From: NORP181 sp047623555
Lineage (GTDB): Bacteria > Pseudomonadota > Alphaproteobacteria > Rhodobacterales > Rhodobacteraceae
Direction of reading: 5' to 3'
DNA length: 64,000 bases
NCBI GenBank assembly: GCA_047623555.1
Contig: JBLHMP010000008.1
Location: 1-64,000 of the forward strand
In this document: piece after piece, positions 24,135-33,607 of the stretch
Layout of the letters: every line of letters begins with the position of its first letter
Position numbering within the stretch: the first letter of the stretch is position 1
The notes under the pieces: model-generated
Databases searched by the model: none
Told to the model about the DNA's origin: nothing
What the model saw: the letters and a program-made list of their open reading frames with translations, nothing else
Translations under genes and position numbers: made by a program

Positions 24135-26564
24135 ATGAAACCGGGTTTCGCGCTCTCTTTGTCATTCGAAGGTATCTCACTGTTGCACCGTGCCGCTGGC
24201 GGTTGGCGCACGGTGGGAGAAGTCACGCTGGAAAGCGCCGATCTAAGCCCGGCATTGGCCGAGCTGCGCGACAAGGCCGGGCGGCTGGAGCCGGATGGTC
24301 TGGCCTGCAAGCTGATTATCCCCAACGAGCAAATTCGCTATCTGACTGTTGAAACCGGCGGCGCCGAGGATGGCCTGCGCACCGAAATGGTGTTGGCAGC
24401 ATTGGACGGCGCCACGCCTTATCCAGTGTCCGATCTGGCCTTTGACTTCTCAATTGAGGGCGACATGACCCATATCGCGGCGGTGGCCCGCGAAACATTG
24501 GCCGAAGCCGAAGCCTTTGCGGTCGAGCATTTGTTCAACCCGGTCAGCTTTGTCGCGGTTCCCGGTGATAATCTATACCTGGGGGAGCCGAATTTCGGCC
24601 CGACCTCGCACGCGGCAGAGTTCCTTGGCGGTGACCGCGCCGATGCAGATCATATCGCGGTTGTTGTCATTGGCATGGCCGATATTCCTAAATTTGTGCC
24701 AAAGCCAGAACCCGAATTACCGGTGGCCGGGTTTGCAACCCGCCGGCGCAGAACCCCTGTGGCAGATCCTGTTTTGGTCCTTGATTCGTCAATGAACACT
24801 CTGGTTAAAACTGTTATTGAACCCACGCCCGAAGCGATCCCCAAGGCACCTAGCCCAATTCCGGCCCCCATCTCAGCGCCGATTTCAGCCCCAATCGCAG
24901 CCGCCAAAAGACCCGAGATTAGCGAATCACAACCGGCAACCACGGCCCCATCATTGGAGGGCGCAACACGTCAGCAAGATGTGCCTGCCCCGGTTTCAAT
25001 CGACGATTCAGATGCAAGCGGGGCCCCGGCGGTTGCCGTTCCCCTGGCCAAGCCTTTGGCCACATTTGCCGAAGAACAACCGCGACCAAAGGTGGAAATA
25101 CCTGAGAAAAAGACCAGTTTTCTGAGCCGCCGCAAAGACAAAAAGACGGCCGTTGCCGCCGCTACACCGCATCGCGTGGCGCCAGTGGAAATGTCGGCAG
25201 TTCCAGCAGCGGACGAAGAACAGCGCATGACGGTGTTTGGGGCACGCACGGACCCCGATGTTGGCGGAAAACCCCGCTATCTTGGGTTGGTTCTGACTGC
25301 GGTGTTGTTGTTGTTTTTGGCAGGAATTGCCGCCTGGGCATCCTTGTTTATGGACACCAAACTGTCACGTTGGCTGTTCCTTGATCCTGCGGATTACGAA
25401 TTGGCCGCCGAACCGGAACCCACACAAGAGCCGCCAATTACCGCTGACACACAGACATCTGAGGCGCAGTTGCCCGCTCAGGAATCTCTTATTGAGGACC
25501 CAGTCGTTGCCGCTTTGCCGCCTGCTGAGCCAGATTTATCCGACACCGACGCCGCAGTTCTGGACGCGCTGCGCGCGACCGCAGAAAATGCCGAGACCGA
25601 CATCGCGGCTATGGGCATCGCAGTTATGAAAGCCGTGGAAATCAGCGGGCAAGACACCCAGAAAACTCTGGAGACCCCAGCAATCATTGGGCTGGACGAC
25701 CTTTATATAGCCTCAATTGATCGCACGGACCTATCCCATGACGCGGTGGCCTTGCCGTCATTAGCCAGCCTGCAAACCGACGTTATGCCCGGATCAATCA
25801 GCTCGCCCGCGGCGGCCGATACCAAATTTGCACTGGATGAACGCGGCCTGGTGACCCCCACAGTCAACGGTACGGTTAATCCGGACGGGGTGATTGTGTA
25901 TCTGGGGCAACTGCCTGCCCGCCCACCCCCGACACCTGCACGTGATGACCCCGAGGCTGAACAGCAAGATGTGCAAAATTATCTCGCCACACTGCGCCCA
26001 CTGGCACGACCCGACAATTTGATGGAATTGGTCGAACGCGCCAGGCTTGGAGGGCTGACCCGCGCCGAACTGGGACGCGTGCGCCCTTTGATGCGCCCTG
26101 AGCGGCCGGTGATTGCCGAAGTTGCCCCCGAAACTGTCCCTGTGGCAGAGCCAGAGGCCGAAGCCACGGGCACCAAGCTGGCAGTTGCGATATCAGTCAA
26201 ACCGCTGGCCCGGCCAAAGGGTCTGGCCAAGACGAAACAAACCGCGAATTTGGGCTCGGTTGCGGCTATCACGCAGGTTGCAACAATCGCTCCGCGCACG
26301 GTTAAGCCAAGCATTCCATCCTCGGCGTCAGTGGCGCGCCAAGCGACGTTGGATAATGCTATCAACCTGCGTAAAATAAATTTGATCGGGGTCTATGGCA
26401 CCTCGGCCAACCGCCGTGCTTTGGTACGGTTGCCAAGCGGGCGGTACAAAAAGATCAAGGTCGGTGACAGAATTGACGGCGGTCAGGTTCTGGCCATCAG
26501 CGACAGCGAATTGCGCTATCAAAAAGCTGGCCGCAACATGACGTTAAAAATCCCCAACGGTTAG
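24135..26564 (+). CDS. Large PilM/GspL-like to GspC/PilP-like fusion protein
   Basis: About 809 residues in three parts. Residues 1-190 look like a cytoplasmic actin-like PilM/GspL domain (FALSLSFEGISLLHRAAGGW, then LTVETGGAEDGLRTEMVLAAL). A Pro/Ala-rich linker runs to about 375. One membrane helix lies near 381-403, followed by a long periplasmic acidic/Pro-rich stretch. The C-terminal ~65 residues (INLIGVYGTSANRRALVRLP, then KVGDRIDGGQVLAISDSELRY) resemble the GspC HR or PilP domain. A type II secretion or pilus assembly platform role is suggested, but no other such genes are nearby. The domain calls are by eye. Confidence 0.65.
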   Translation: MKPGFALSLSFEGISLLHRAAGGWRTVGEVTLESADLSPALAELRDKAGRLEPDGLACKLIIPNEQIRYLTVETGGAEDGLRTEMVLAALDGATPYPVSDLAFDFSIEGDMTHIAAVARETLAEAEAFAVEHLFNPVSFVAVPGDNLYLGEPNFGPTSHAAEFLGGDRADADHIAVVVIGMADIPKFVPKPEPELPVAGFATRRRRTPVADPVLVLDSSMNTLVKTVIEPTPEAIPKAPSPIPAPISAPISAPIAAAKRPEISESQPATTAPSLEGATRQQDVPAPVSIDDSDASGAPAVAVPLAKPLATFAEEQPRPKVEIPEKKTSFLSRRKDKKTAVAAATPHRVAPVEMSAVPAADEEQRMTVFGARTDPDVGGKPRYLGLVLTAVLLLFLAGIAAWASLFMDTKLSRWLFLDPADYELAAEPEPTQEPPITADTQTSEAQLPAQESLIEDPVVAALPPAEPDLSDTDAAVLDALRATAENAETDIAAMGIAVMKAVEISGQDTQKTLETPAIIGLDDLYIASIDRTDLSHDAVALPSLASLQTDVMPGSISSPAAADTKFALDERGLVTPTVNGTVNPDGVIVYLGQLPARPPPTPARDDPEAEQQDVQNYLATLRPLARPDNLMELVERARLGGLTRAELGRVRPLMRPERPVIAEVAPETVPVAEPEAEATGTKLAVAISVKPLARPKGLAKTKQTANLGSVAAITQVATIAPRTVKPSIPSSASVARQATLDNAINLRKINLIGVYGTSANRRALVRLPSGRYKKIKVGDRIDGGQVLAISDSELRYQKAGRNMTLKIPNG

Positions 26565-26599
26565 GTGTTTTCATTTCTAGAGAATGGGCGGGATATGCA

Positions 26600-26636
26600 T
26601 AAGCATCGCAGGTTTTGCCTCTGCGATGCTTATTTT
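26600..26636 (+). terminator. Rho-independent terminator
   Basis: A perfect 12-bp stem (TAAGCATCGCAG / CTGCGATGCTTA) with a 9-nt loop, followed by TTTT. It lies 36 bp after the stop of the PilM/GspL-like gene. Confidence 0.9.
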
Positions 26637-26672
26637 GCCTCCGGCGGGGATATTTATAGAAAGAAAAAAGCC
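26632..26672 (-). repeat. Intergenic repeat, copy C
   Basis: On the minus strand it reads an A-rich TTCTTTC lead-in, AAATATCCCCGCC, then GGAGGCAAAAT, nearly identical in the core to copies D and E. It is located between convergent genes, immediately after the hairpin at 26600. Confidence 0.7.
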
Positions 26673-26710
26673 GGGGGGCCGATGTTAGGCCCCAACGTTA
26701 GGCGACGATG

Positions 26711-27805
26711 TTAGGCGATTATGATTTCCCCATTGTCAATCTGTTCCTGTTCTATGGATTCAAACAGGGCTTTGAAATTGCCTTCGCCAAAGCCGTCGTC
26801 GCCTTTGCGCTGGATGAACTCAAAAAAGATCGGGCCGATCACGGTTTTTGAGAATATTTGCAGCAGAATGCGGGTTTCGCCGCCGTCTACAACGCCCTCG
26901 CCGTCGATCAGGATGCCGAATTCCTTCATCTTATCCAGCGGTTCATCGTGGTCGTGCACGCGGGTTTTGCTCAGATTGTAATAGGCATCCGGCGGGCCTG
27001 GCATGAATTTTACGCCCTTGTCAGCGATCAGATCCGTCGAGGCATAGATGTCATCAGTCCCAACCGCGATATGCTGGATGCCTTCGCCTTTGTATTTTTT
27101 CAGATAGGCGACGATCTGCCCGGTTTCACCGCGATCCTCGTTGATTGGGATGCGAATACGACCACAGGGCGAGGTCAGCGCCCGGCTGAACAAACCGGAA
27201 TGTTTGCCCTGAATGTCAAAGAACCGGATTTGTTTGAAATTGAACAGATCGCTATAAAACGCGAACCATTTGTCCATGTTGCCCTTGAACACGTTATGGG
27301 TCAGGTGATCGAGGTAAAAGAACCCGTCGCCGCCTGGTTTGGACTGCTCAAGCCAGTTGAATTCGGCGTTGTAGGGGCTGGTTTCGTAATATTGGTCGAT
27401 GAAGTAGATTAGCGATCCGCCAATGCCTTTGATCGCTGGCACGTCCATGGTTTTATCGTCGCCCAAATAGGGTTCTGCGCCTTTGGAAACTGCGTGATCG
27501 AATGCAATCTGCGCGTCTACCACACGCCAGCCCATCGAGGGCGCACAGGGTCCGTGTTCGTCAACAAACCGTGCGGCAAAGCTCTCTGGTTCGGCGTTCA
27601 GCACATAGGTGATGTCGCCCTGCTGCCACAGCTCAACCGCTTTGGTTTTATGCCGGGCGGTTAGCGCATAGCCCATGCGAGCAAACAGATCGCGCAGCTC
27701 TTGCGGATCGGCGTGCGAGAACTCAACAAATTCAAAGCCATCGGTGCCCGCGGGATTATCGTCGCTAATCTGTGATTTTGGTGCGCTATGCGGAAAAGGG
27801 CCCAT
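26711..27805 (-). CDS. hpd: 4-hydroxyphenylpyruvate dioxygenase
   Basis: 364 residues, two glyoxalase-fold halves. It converts 4-hydroxyphenylpyruvate to homogentisate in tyrosine breakdown. Fe(II) ligands fit HLTHNVFKGNM, then the His in QHIAVGTDD, then Glu in FFEFIQRKGDDGFGEGNFKALFE near the C-terminus. The start at 27805 has CAGGAGA 8 bp upstream. An Lrp/AsnC gene is divergent from it and may regulate it; no homogentisate dioxygenase gene is in the window. Confidence 0.96.
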   Translation of the reverse strand: MGPFPHSAPKSQISDDNPAGTDGFEFVEFSHADPQELRDLFARMGYALTARHKTKAVELWQQGDITYVLNAEPESFAARFVDEHGPCAPSMGWRVVDAQIAFDHAVSKGAEPYLGDDKTMDVPAIKGIGGSLIYFIDQYYETSPYNAEFNWLEQSKPGGDGFFYLDHLTHNVFKGNMDKWFAFYSDLFNFKQIRFFDIQGKHSGLFSRALTSPCGRIRIPINEDRGETGQIVAYLKKYKGEGIQHIAVGTDDIYASTDLIADKGVKFMPGPPDAYYNLSKTRVHDHDEPLDKMKEFGILIDGEGVVDGGETRILLQIFSKTVIGPIFFEFIQRKGDDGFGEGNFKALFESIEQEQIDNGEIIIA

Positions 27806-27946
27806 TGTGATGTCTCCTGTTGAATGTATTTGCTGAATGTTAAATAAGCGCAATACGATGCTTTTTCCGCGCGTAATTCGGTGTGAAATGTGATAATTTT
27901 GCGCAAACCCCGCGTGATATGGAACTAATTCAGGAAACTGCCGCAT

Positions 27947-28402
27947 ATGCTGGATACATCAGACACAAGACTGCTGGCCGCCCTGCAAAAGGATGCCCAT
28001 TTGACCGCCCACCAACTGGGCGAAATGCTGAACCTGTCGGCCAGTCAGGCGGGTCGTCGCCGACAACGGCTTGAGGCTGAGGGCTATATTCAGGGCTATT
28101 CAGCGCGGCTTGATCCGCAAAAGCTTGGCCTGCATGTGCAGGGTTTTGTTCAGGTGCATCTGAATGTGCATGGACCCGAGCAATCCGCCAGTTTCGCGCG
28201 ATTGGTCAATCTGCGCCCCGAAATCACCAGTGTCTGGACCATGACCGGGGATGCCGATTATTTGCTGCGGGTGTATTGCGCTGACCTTCCGGCGTTGAAC
28301 ACCCTGCTGCACGAGGTATTATTGCCGCATCCGGCTGTGTCGCGGGTGCAAAGCCAAATCGTTATGGACCAATTGAAACGCGACGCGCCGTTGCCGACGT
28401 AA
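27947..28402 (+). CDS. Lrp/AsnC-family transcriptional regulator
   Basis: 151 residues. The N-terminal HTH is DTRLLAALQKDAHLTAHQLGEMLNLSASQAGRRRQRLEAEGYI; the C-terminal RAM domain (GFVQVHLNVHG, then VWTMTGDADYLLRVYCADL) binds amino acids. It is divergent from hpd with a 141-bp shared promoter region, so it probably responds to tyrosine/phenylalanine or an intermediate and controls hpd. The Kef-type gene follows 15 bp later on the same strand. Confidence 0.92.
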   Translation: MLDTSDTRLLAALQKDAHLTAHQLGEMLNLSASQAGRRRQRLEAEGYIQGYSARLDPQKLGLHVQGFVQVHLNVHGPEQSASFARLVNLRPEITSVWTMTGDADYLLRVYCADLPALNTLLHEVLLPHPAVSRVQSQIVMDQLKRDAPLPT

Positions 28403-28417
28403 GAAAGACGAATCCAC

Positions 28418-30295
28418 ATGGAAACCATCCTGTTTCAGGCCTCGATCTATCTGGCCGCTGCGGTCATCGCGGTGCCCATTGCGGCGCGTTTAGGGCTGGG
28501 GTCGGTGCTGGGGTATCTCGCCGCTGGGATCATTATCGGCCCGATGTTGGGGCTGATTGGTTCCGATATCGAAGACTTGAGGCATTTTGCCGAATTTGGC
28601 ATCATCATGATGCTGTTCCTGATCGGGCTTGAGCTGGACCCTCGCGCCCTTTGGGACATGCGGCACCGGCTGATTGGCATGGGCGGTTTGCAAGTCGTAC
28701 TGAGTACGCTGGCACTGATGTTGGCGGCGATGGCGATGGGGCAGCCGTGGAATATATCGCTGGCGATTGGCCTGGCGCTGTCGTTATCTTCGACCGCGAT
28801 CGTGCTGCAAACCCTGTCGGAAAAGGGGCTGATGCAGACCGGAGGCGGGCGGGCATCGTTTTCGGTGCTGCTGACGCAGGACATCGCGGTGATCCCGATT
28901 CTGGCGTTTTTGCCGTTGTTGGCGGGCGATGCCGTGCTTCAGATTGCCAATGACGGGTCGATACAACGTGGTCTGGCCAATGTCGCATCCGAACACGGCA
29001 AACTGTCGCTGGTTCAGGGGTTGCCCGGATGGGGCGTGACCCTGGTGACTATTGGCATGGTTGGCTTTGTCATTTTGGCGGGCATCTATTTGACCCGCCC
29101 GGTGTTCAAATTCATCCATTCGGCGCATCTGCGCGAGATGTATACCGCGCTGGCGCTGCTGATCGTGGTGGGGATTTCGTTCCTGATGCTGCTGGTCGGC
29201 CTGTCCCCTGCATTGGGCGCATTTCTGGCCGGGGTGGTTCTGGCCAACAGCGAATTTCGCCATGAACTGGAAAGCGATTTACAGCCATTCAAAGGCCTGC
29301 TGTTGGGGTTGTTTTTCATCACCGTTGGCGCCGGCATCAATTTCACCGCCTTTTTTGCCGATATGGGCGACCTGATCGGGCTGGCGTTGCTGGTGATTCT
29401 GGCCAAGGGCATGGTGCTGTATGTAATTGGCCGGGCCTTTCATCTAAATGGTCGGGACCGGTGGCTGTTCACGCTAGGCCTGGCGCAGGCTGGCGAATTT
29501 GGCTTTGTGCTGGTTGCCTTTTCGGTGCAACATAATGTGCTGCCGGTGGCGTTGTCAGAAAAGCTGTTGTTGGTGATCGCCTTGTCGATGCTGATCACGC
29601 CGCTGCTGTTTATCCTGTACGAATTTCTGTCGCGCCGCATGTCATCGCCGAAAAAGGAAAACCAGACCGACACCATCGACGAACAAGGCCCCGTTATCAT
29701 TGCCGGCATTGGCCGCTTTGGACAGATCGTCAATCGGTTGGTACAGGCAAGCGGGTTTAAAACCGTGGTGCTGGATCACGACATGCAGACCATCCAATTG
29801 ATGCGCCGCTTTGGTGTCAAAGGGTTTTTGGGCGATCCGACCCGGCCCGAGCTGCTCAAGGCGGCGGGCCTGCCGGATGCCCGGGTGCTGGTGGTGGCGA
29901 TGGATGACAAGGCGTCAGTGACCCGGTTGGTGACCTATGCGCGGCGCGAGCACCCTGCTCTGCACATCGTGGCGCGGGCCCGGGATCGCAATCATGTGTT
30001 TGAACTATATGCCGCCGGGGCCGATGATATCGTGCGCGAAATGTTTGACAGCTCATTGCGTGCCGGGCGTTATGTCCTGGAGAATGTTGGGTTGTCAGAG
30101 TTCGAAGCCGCTGAGGCCGAATCAACATTTTATGCCCATGACCGTCATTCAATCCGGCAGTTGGCCGAGGTATGGGACCCGAAAATATCGCCAGCCGACA
30201 ATGCGGCCTATATCGCCCGCGCCAAAGAGCTGGAAAAAGATCTTGAGGTCGCCTTGCTGGCCCGCGCCGCCGAAAATGAGGCCAAAAAGGCCTGA
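28418..30295 (+). CDS. Kef/CPA2-type cation:proton antiporter with RCK domain
   Basis: 625 residues. About 12 membrane segments span residues 1-385 (for example LGLGSVLGYLAAGIIIGPMLGLI, and the discontinuous-helix region LGAFLAGVVLANSEFRHELE). Residues about 423-540 form a TrkA-N/RCK nucleotide-binding domain (VIIAGIGRFGQIVNRLVQASG). It is probably a K+/H+ (or Na+/H+) antiporter gated by nucleotide or glutathione adducts. Its start is 15 bp after the Lrp/AsnC gene. Confidence 0.92.
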   Translation: METILFQASIYLAAAVIAVPIAARLGLGSVLGYLAAGIIIGPMLGLIGSDIEDLRHFAEFGIIMMLFLIGLELDPRALWDMRHRLIGMGGLQVVLSTLALMLAAMAMGQPWNISLAIGLALSLSSTAIVLQTLSEKGLMQTGGGRASFSVLLTQDIAVIPILAFLPLLAGDAVLQIANDGSIQRGLANVASEHGKLSLVQGLPGWGVTLVTIGMVGFVILAGIYLTRPVFKFIHSAHLREMYTALALLIVVGISFLMLLVGLSPALGAFLAGVVLANSEFRHELESDLQPFKGLLLGLFFITVGAGINFTAFFADMGDLIGLALLVILAKGMVLYVIGRAFHLNGRDRWLFTLGLAQAGEFGFVLVAFSVQHNVLPVALSEKLLLVIALSMLITPLLFILYEFLSRRMSSPKKENQTDTIDEQGPVIIAGIGRFGQIVNRLVQASGFKTVVLDHDMQTIQLMRRFGVKGFLGDPTRPELLKAAGLPDARVLVVAMDDKASVTRLVTYARREHPALHIVARARDRNHVFELYAAGADDIVREMFDSSLRAGRYVLENVGLSEFEAAEAESTFYAHDRHSIRQLAEVWDPKISPADNAAYIARAKELEKDLEVALLARAAENEAKKA

Positions 30296-30336
30296 CCCAG
30301 GGCGTGTTGTGTTCCTTTGGATTCAGACATTTATTG

Positions 30337-30378
30337 CGGGGTGAGGCCGCGTTTACAAAGCACAACGCGTTCACCCCG
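30337..30378. terminator. Candidate bidirectional terminator between convergent genes
   Basis: GGGGTGA pairs with TCACCCC and, inside, CGCGTT pairs with AACGCG around a 10-nt loop, with a small asymmetric bulge. It lies in the gap between the Kef-type gene and cobT. No T run follows on either strand, so function as a terminator is uncertain. Confidence 0.5.
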
Positions 30379-30408
30379 GCAGATAAATTTGATTTAACGC
30401 ACCATGCT

Positions 30409-31425
30409 CTAGCTGTCCGAGACGCCAGCTTCGGCAAATGTTGCCATGCCGCTGTGACAGGCCACGGCGCTTTTCAGGATGTTGATCGCCAGCGCGCCGC
30501 CCGAGCCTTCGCCCAACCGCAGCCCAAGGGACAACAGCGGTTCTTTGTCCAGATTTTGTAGCAATAAACCATGCGCGCCCTCGGCACTTTGATGGCCTGC
30601 AACCGTGTGATCCAACGCGCCTTTGCTGGTTTCTGCAAGGCAGGCAGCCGCGGCACAACAGATGAACCCATCCAAAATTACCGGAATGTTCAGCGCGCGG
30701 GCGGCGGCAATTGCCCCGGCCATCGCCGCAATTTCGCGGCCGCCAAGACGCGCCAGAATGTCGATGCCGTCATGTGGGGATTGCGTGTGCAGCGCCACGC
30801 CTTCGGCAACCACCCGGGTTTTGTTCTGCAATCCGGCATCATCCACGCCGGTGCCGCGCCCGGTCCAATCCGCAGCATCGCCACCATAAAGCGCCGCACA
30901 AATCGCCGCTGCTGCCGTGGTGTTGCCAATGCCCATTTCGCCAACAACCAGCAAATCCGCGTCCGCATCCACCGCGTTCCAACCAACCTGCAAAGCCACA
31001 AAGCAATCCGCGTCATCCATTGCAGCGCTTTGGGTAAAGTCAGTCGTGGGCCGGTCAAGTTCGAGCGCAAACACATCCATTTTCGCACCCGCAGCCCGGG
31101 CCAATTGATTAATCGCGGCGCCGCCATGTTCGAAATTTGCCACCATCTGCACGGTAACTTCGGCAGGAAAGGCCGACACACCCTGTGCGGTTACGCCGTG
31201 GTTTCCGGCGAAAACAATAACCTGCGGCGCCAAAATTTCCGGCCGACCCGTACCGCGCCAGCCGCCATACCAAATTGCCAACTCTTCCAGCCGCCCCAGC
31301 GCACCGGGGGGTTTGGTCAGTTGGCCATTGCGTTCACTTGCGGCGGCACTGGCGGCGCCATCGGGCCCTTTTGCCGCGGCAAGTAACGCGCGAAAAGTCG
31401 ATAGATCAGAGAAGTCGGACAGCAT
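30409..31425 (-). CDS. cobT: Nicotinate-nucleotide-DMB phosphoribosyltransferase
   Basis: 338 residues, usual CobT length. It makes alpha-ribazole phosphate for the lower ligand of cobalamin. Landmarks are [55 protein letters not shown] and [16 protein letters not shown]. It is divergent from cobS, whose product joins ribazole and adenosyl-GDP-cobinamide, so the pair completes nucleotide-loop assembly. No cobalamin riboswitch is visible in the gap. Confidence 0.95.
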   Translation of the reverse strand: MLSDFSDLSTFRALLAAAKGPDGAASAAASERNGQLTKPPGALGRLEELAIWYGGWRGTGRPEILAPQVIVFAGNHGVTAQGVSAFPAEVTVQMVANFEHGGAAINQLARAAGAKMDVFALELDRPTTDFTQSAAMDDADCFVALQVGWNAVDADADLLVVGEMGIGNTTAAAAICAALYGGDAADWTGRGTGVDDAGLQNKTRVVAEGVALHTQSPHDGIDILARLGGREIAAMAGAIAAARALNIPVILDGFICCAAAACLAETSKGALDHTVAGHQSAEGAHGLLLQNLDKEPLLSLGLRLGEGSGGALAINILKSAVACHSGMATFAEAGVSDS

Positions 31426-31539
31426 GAAAGGCCTCGTTGCATCAAGATTGACCTCGGTGTTTAAAGCGTTTCAAGACTGTGTTGAAGTCAACATAACCTC
31501 GAAACACGCGAAACATCAAAACGTCGTGGGCGTTTAAAT

Positions 31540-31562
31540 ATATTGTCGCGCAACAACAATAT
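31540..31562. promoter_or_regulatory. Inverted repeat in the cobT-cobS intergenic region
   Basis: ATATTGT (31540-31546) and ACAATAT (31556-31562) flank CGCGCAACA. The centre, TTGTCGCGCAACAA, is itself nearly palindromic. It lies between the two divergent cobalamin genes, so it is a candidate operator. No bound regulator is evident. Confidence 0.4.
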
Positions 31563-31618
31563 GTCTTATGGCTGTAACGGCTGCGGTCTCAATCGCAAGT
31601 CCCGGAAAGGCCCACCAC

Positions 31619-32392
31619 ATGCGTAAAAACGACATGGCTGTGATTTCTGCGCTGGATATTGCTGTGGCGCTGGTTCTGTTGACCCGCTTGCCCCTGCCCG
31701 CCCTGCCCGACCACGCCTTTAGGCGGCAGGCCTATGCCAGTTGGGCGTTTCCCTTGGTTGGTGCCCTGGTCGCGATGATTGCCGGTGGTATTGGATGGGG
31801 TGCGTTTCGGCTGGGGCTGCCACTGGCGGCGGCCGCGGGAATATTGCTCGGGGTGCAGATTATCCTGACCGGGGCGATGCATGAGGACGGGTTGGCCGAC
31901 AGTGTCGATGGGTTGTGGGGCGGGTTTAGCCGCGAACGGCGCCTTGAAATCATGAAAGACAGCGCCATTGGAACCTATGGGGTTCTTGCGCTGATCCTGT
32001 CCGTGGGGCTACGCTGGGTGGCGCTGACCGCGCTTATTCCACTGGGGATTGGTGCGGTATTGGCCGCCGCGATCCTGTCACGCGCGGTGTTACCGTTTAT
32101 CATGACGTCGCTGCCAGCAGCGCGCAACAGTGGCTTGTCCCATAGCGTTGGCGCGCCAAACACACGGGCCAGCGCGTTGGCGTTGGGCATTGGAGTGCTG
32201 TTGGCAACCTCACTGTTGGGCGCGGTTATTGTCCTGCCGATGATCCTCGCCTTTGGCGCGGTTTTTGCCTTTTGCCGCATCGCAATGTCCAAGATTGGCG
32301 GCCAGACCGGCGACATTTTGGGCGCATCACAGCAGATCACCGAGGCGGTTGTATTATTGGCTCTGGCGGCAACGATTGGCCAGACGCTTTAA
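31619..32392 (+). CDS. cobS: Adenosylcobinamide-GDP ribazoletransferase (cobalamin synthase)
   Basis: About 257 residues with several membrane helices. It joins adenosyl-GDP-cobinamide and alpha-ribazole in the membrane. The motif HEDGLADSVDGLWGGFSRERRLEIMKDS is the family signature for the active site. The C-terminal region contains GQTGDILGASQQITEAVVLL. I chose the ATG at 31619 because GGAAAGG lies 8 bp upstream; starts at 31568 and 31634 are also possible. It is divergent from cobT. Confidence 0.92.
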   Translation: MRKNDMAVISALDIAVALVLLTRLPLPALPDHAFRRQAYASWAFPLVGALVAMIAGGIGWGAFRLGLPLAAAAGILLGVQIILTGAMHEDGLADSVDGLWGGFSRERRLEIMKDSAIGTYGVLALILSVGLRWVALTALIPLGIGAVLAAAILSRAVLPFIMTSLPAARNSGLSHSVGAPNTRASALALGIGVLLATSLLGAVIVLPMILAFGAVFAFCRIAMSKIGGQTGDILGASQQITEAVVLLALAATIGQTL

Positions 32393-32462
32393 ACGCCAGC
32401 TGCATTAAACAAATGTGGCAGACCCCAAGGCCCGCCACATGTAATCGCAATATTAGCAGTGT

Positions 32463-32978
32463 TCAGGCGACAGCAACGCGCGCCATCAGCACATCGCCAA
32501 CCTGACGCGCGGCCAGAATTTCATCGCCACCGCCAACGGCCGCAACTTCGCGGGTCAGACGCTCCAAAGCCGCTTCATAAAGCTGACGCTCAGAATAGCT
32601 CTGCTCGCGTTGATCATCGGTGCGGTGCAGATCGCGGACAACTTCGGCAATCGCGATCAGATCACCCGAGTTAATCTTTTGCTCATATTCCTGCGCGCGG
32701 CGCGACCACATGGCGCGTTTGACCTTGGCCTTACCCTTAAGCGTATGCATCGCGCGGTTGATCAGATCCGGCGAACTCAGATTGCGCAGACCAATTTCGA
32801 TGGCCTTATTCGTCGGCACCCGCAATGTCATTTTGTCCTTTTCAAAGGAAATCACGAACATTTCGAGACTAAATCCGGCGACTTCCTGCTCTTCGACCGA
32901 GATGATCTGACCAACGCCATGCGCGGGATAAACCACAAACTCATTTGGGCGAAAGTCGAGCTTTTTCGATTTTGACAT
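32463..32978 (-). CDS. carD: CarD-family transcriptional regulator
   Basis: 171 residues. The N-terminal RNA-polymerase-interacting domain (FRPNEFVVYPAHGVGQIISVEEQEV, then ISFEKDKMTLRVPTNKA) is followed by a helical DNA-binding half (AMWSRRAQEYEQKINSGDL). CarD/CdnL proteins bind the RNAP beta subunit and stabilise open complexes, for example at rRNA promoters. AAGGAAC precedes the ATG. It is downstream of fdxA on the same strand, but the 290-bp gap suggests its own promoter. Confidence 0.93.
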   Translation of the reverse strand: MSKSKKLDFRPNEFVVYPAHGVGQIISVEEQEVAGFSLEMFVISFEKDKMTLRVPTNKAIEIGLRNLSSPDLINRAMHTLKGKAKVKRAMWSRRAQEYEQKINSGDLIAIAEVVRDLHRTDDQREQSYSERQLYEAALERLTREVAAVGGGDEILAARQVGDVLMARVAVA

Positions 32979-33268
32979 TCATGTGTTCCTTACTTGCAAC
33001 CGGTGTACAGCGACAAAAACACAGCAGCGGGGCATGAAGCATGTCCCGTCTGACTGTGTTTTGACGCAACCAATACCACCCCAAACAGGTTCGTCCGTTG
33101 GGATGTTTCCGATCGCTGGCATCATTTATAACGGTAATATAGCACAAAATTCACCTAATCAAAAGTGGACGTTGCGGAATATGTTGAAAACCTGAACGGG
33201 TTCAGGCCCTTAGCAGCGGCTTATTGGCTGGATCATGTTGGATTTATTGCTGCAAGGCGGCGAATCAC
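32979..33268. other. 290-bp non-coding gap between fdxA and carD
   Basis: Both flanking genes are on the minus strand. The gap contains one perfect 7-bp inverted repeat, CCTGAAC-GG-GTTCAGG (33191-33206), which may be an operator or a weak hairpin. The carD promoter should lie in the AT-rich part near 33110-33180. I see no RNA gene or further reading frame of note. Confidence 0.6.
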
Positions 33269-33607
33269 CTAGCCGCCCTCGCCAGGTGTCTCTGAGAAAT
33301 ACTTCTCAAGCTTGCCAGTTTCGCCATCACGTTCGGCGGCCTTGGGCAGCTCATCCTTTTTGGTGATGATGACCGGCCAAAGCTCGGAATATTTACGGTT
33401 GAATTCAACCCATTTATCGGTGTCAGGCTCGGTATCGGGGCGGATCGCGTCCGCCGGGCATTCCGGTTCACAGACGCCGCAATCGATGCATTCATCAGGG
33501 TGGATCACCAACATGTTTTCGCCTTCGTAAAAGCAGTCCACGGGACAAACTTCGACGCAGTCGGTGTATTTGCAGGCGATGCAGGCATCATTGACGATAT
33601 AAGTCAT
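33269..33607 (-). CDS. fdxA: Seven-iron ferredoxin
   Basis: 112 residues. The N-terminal [17 protein letters not shown] arrangement is typical of the 3Fe-4S/4Fe-4S FdxA ferredoxins, and [16 protein letters not shown] provides the second cluster. The extended C-terminal tail (to residue 112) fits the Azotobacter FdI-like type. It is cytoplasmic; its partner oxidoreductase is not evident here. It is in the helicase / S4 / fdxA / carD order that is common in this order of bacteria. Confidence 0.95.
   Translation of the reverse strand: MTYIVNDACIACKYTDCVEVCPVDCFYEGENMLVIHPDECIDCGVCEPECPADAIRPDTEPDTDKWVEFNRKYSELWPVIITKKDELPKAAERDGETGKLEKYFSETPGEGG

Noticed and set aside
32413..32440. ATGTGGC/GCCACAT hairpin between cobS and carD as a terminator
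   Set aside because: Only 7 bp with a 14-nt loop and no T run; it may be real but cannot be supported as more than a weak structure.
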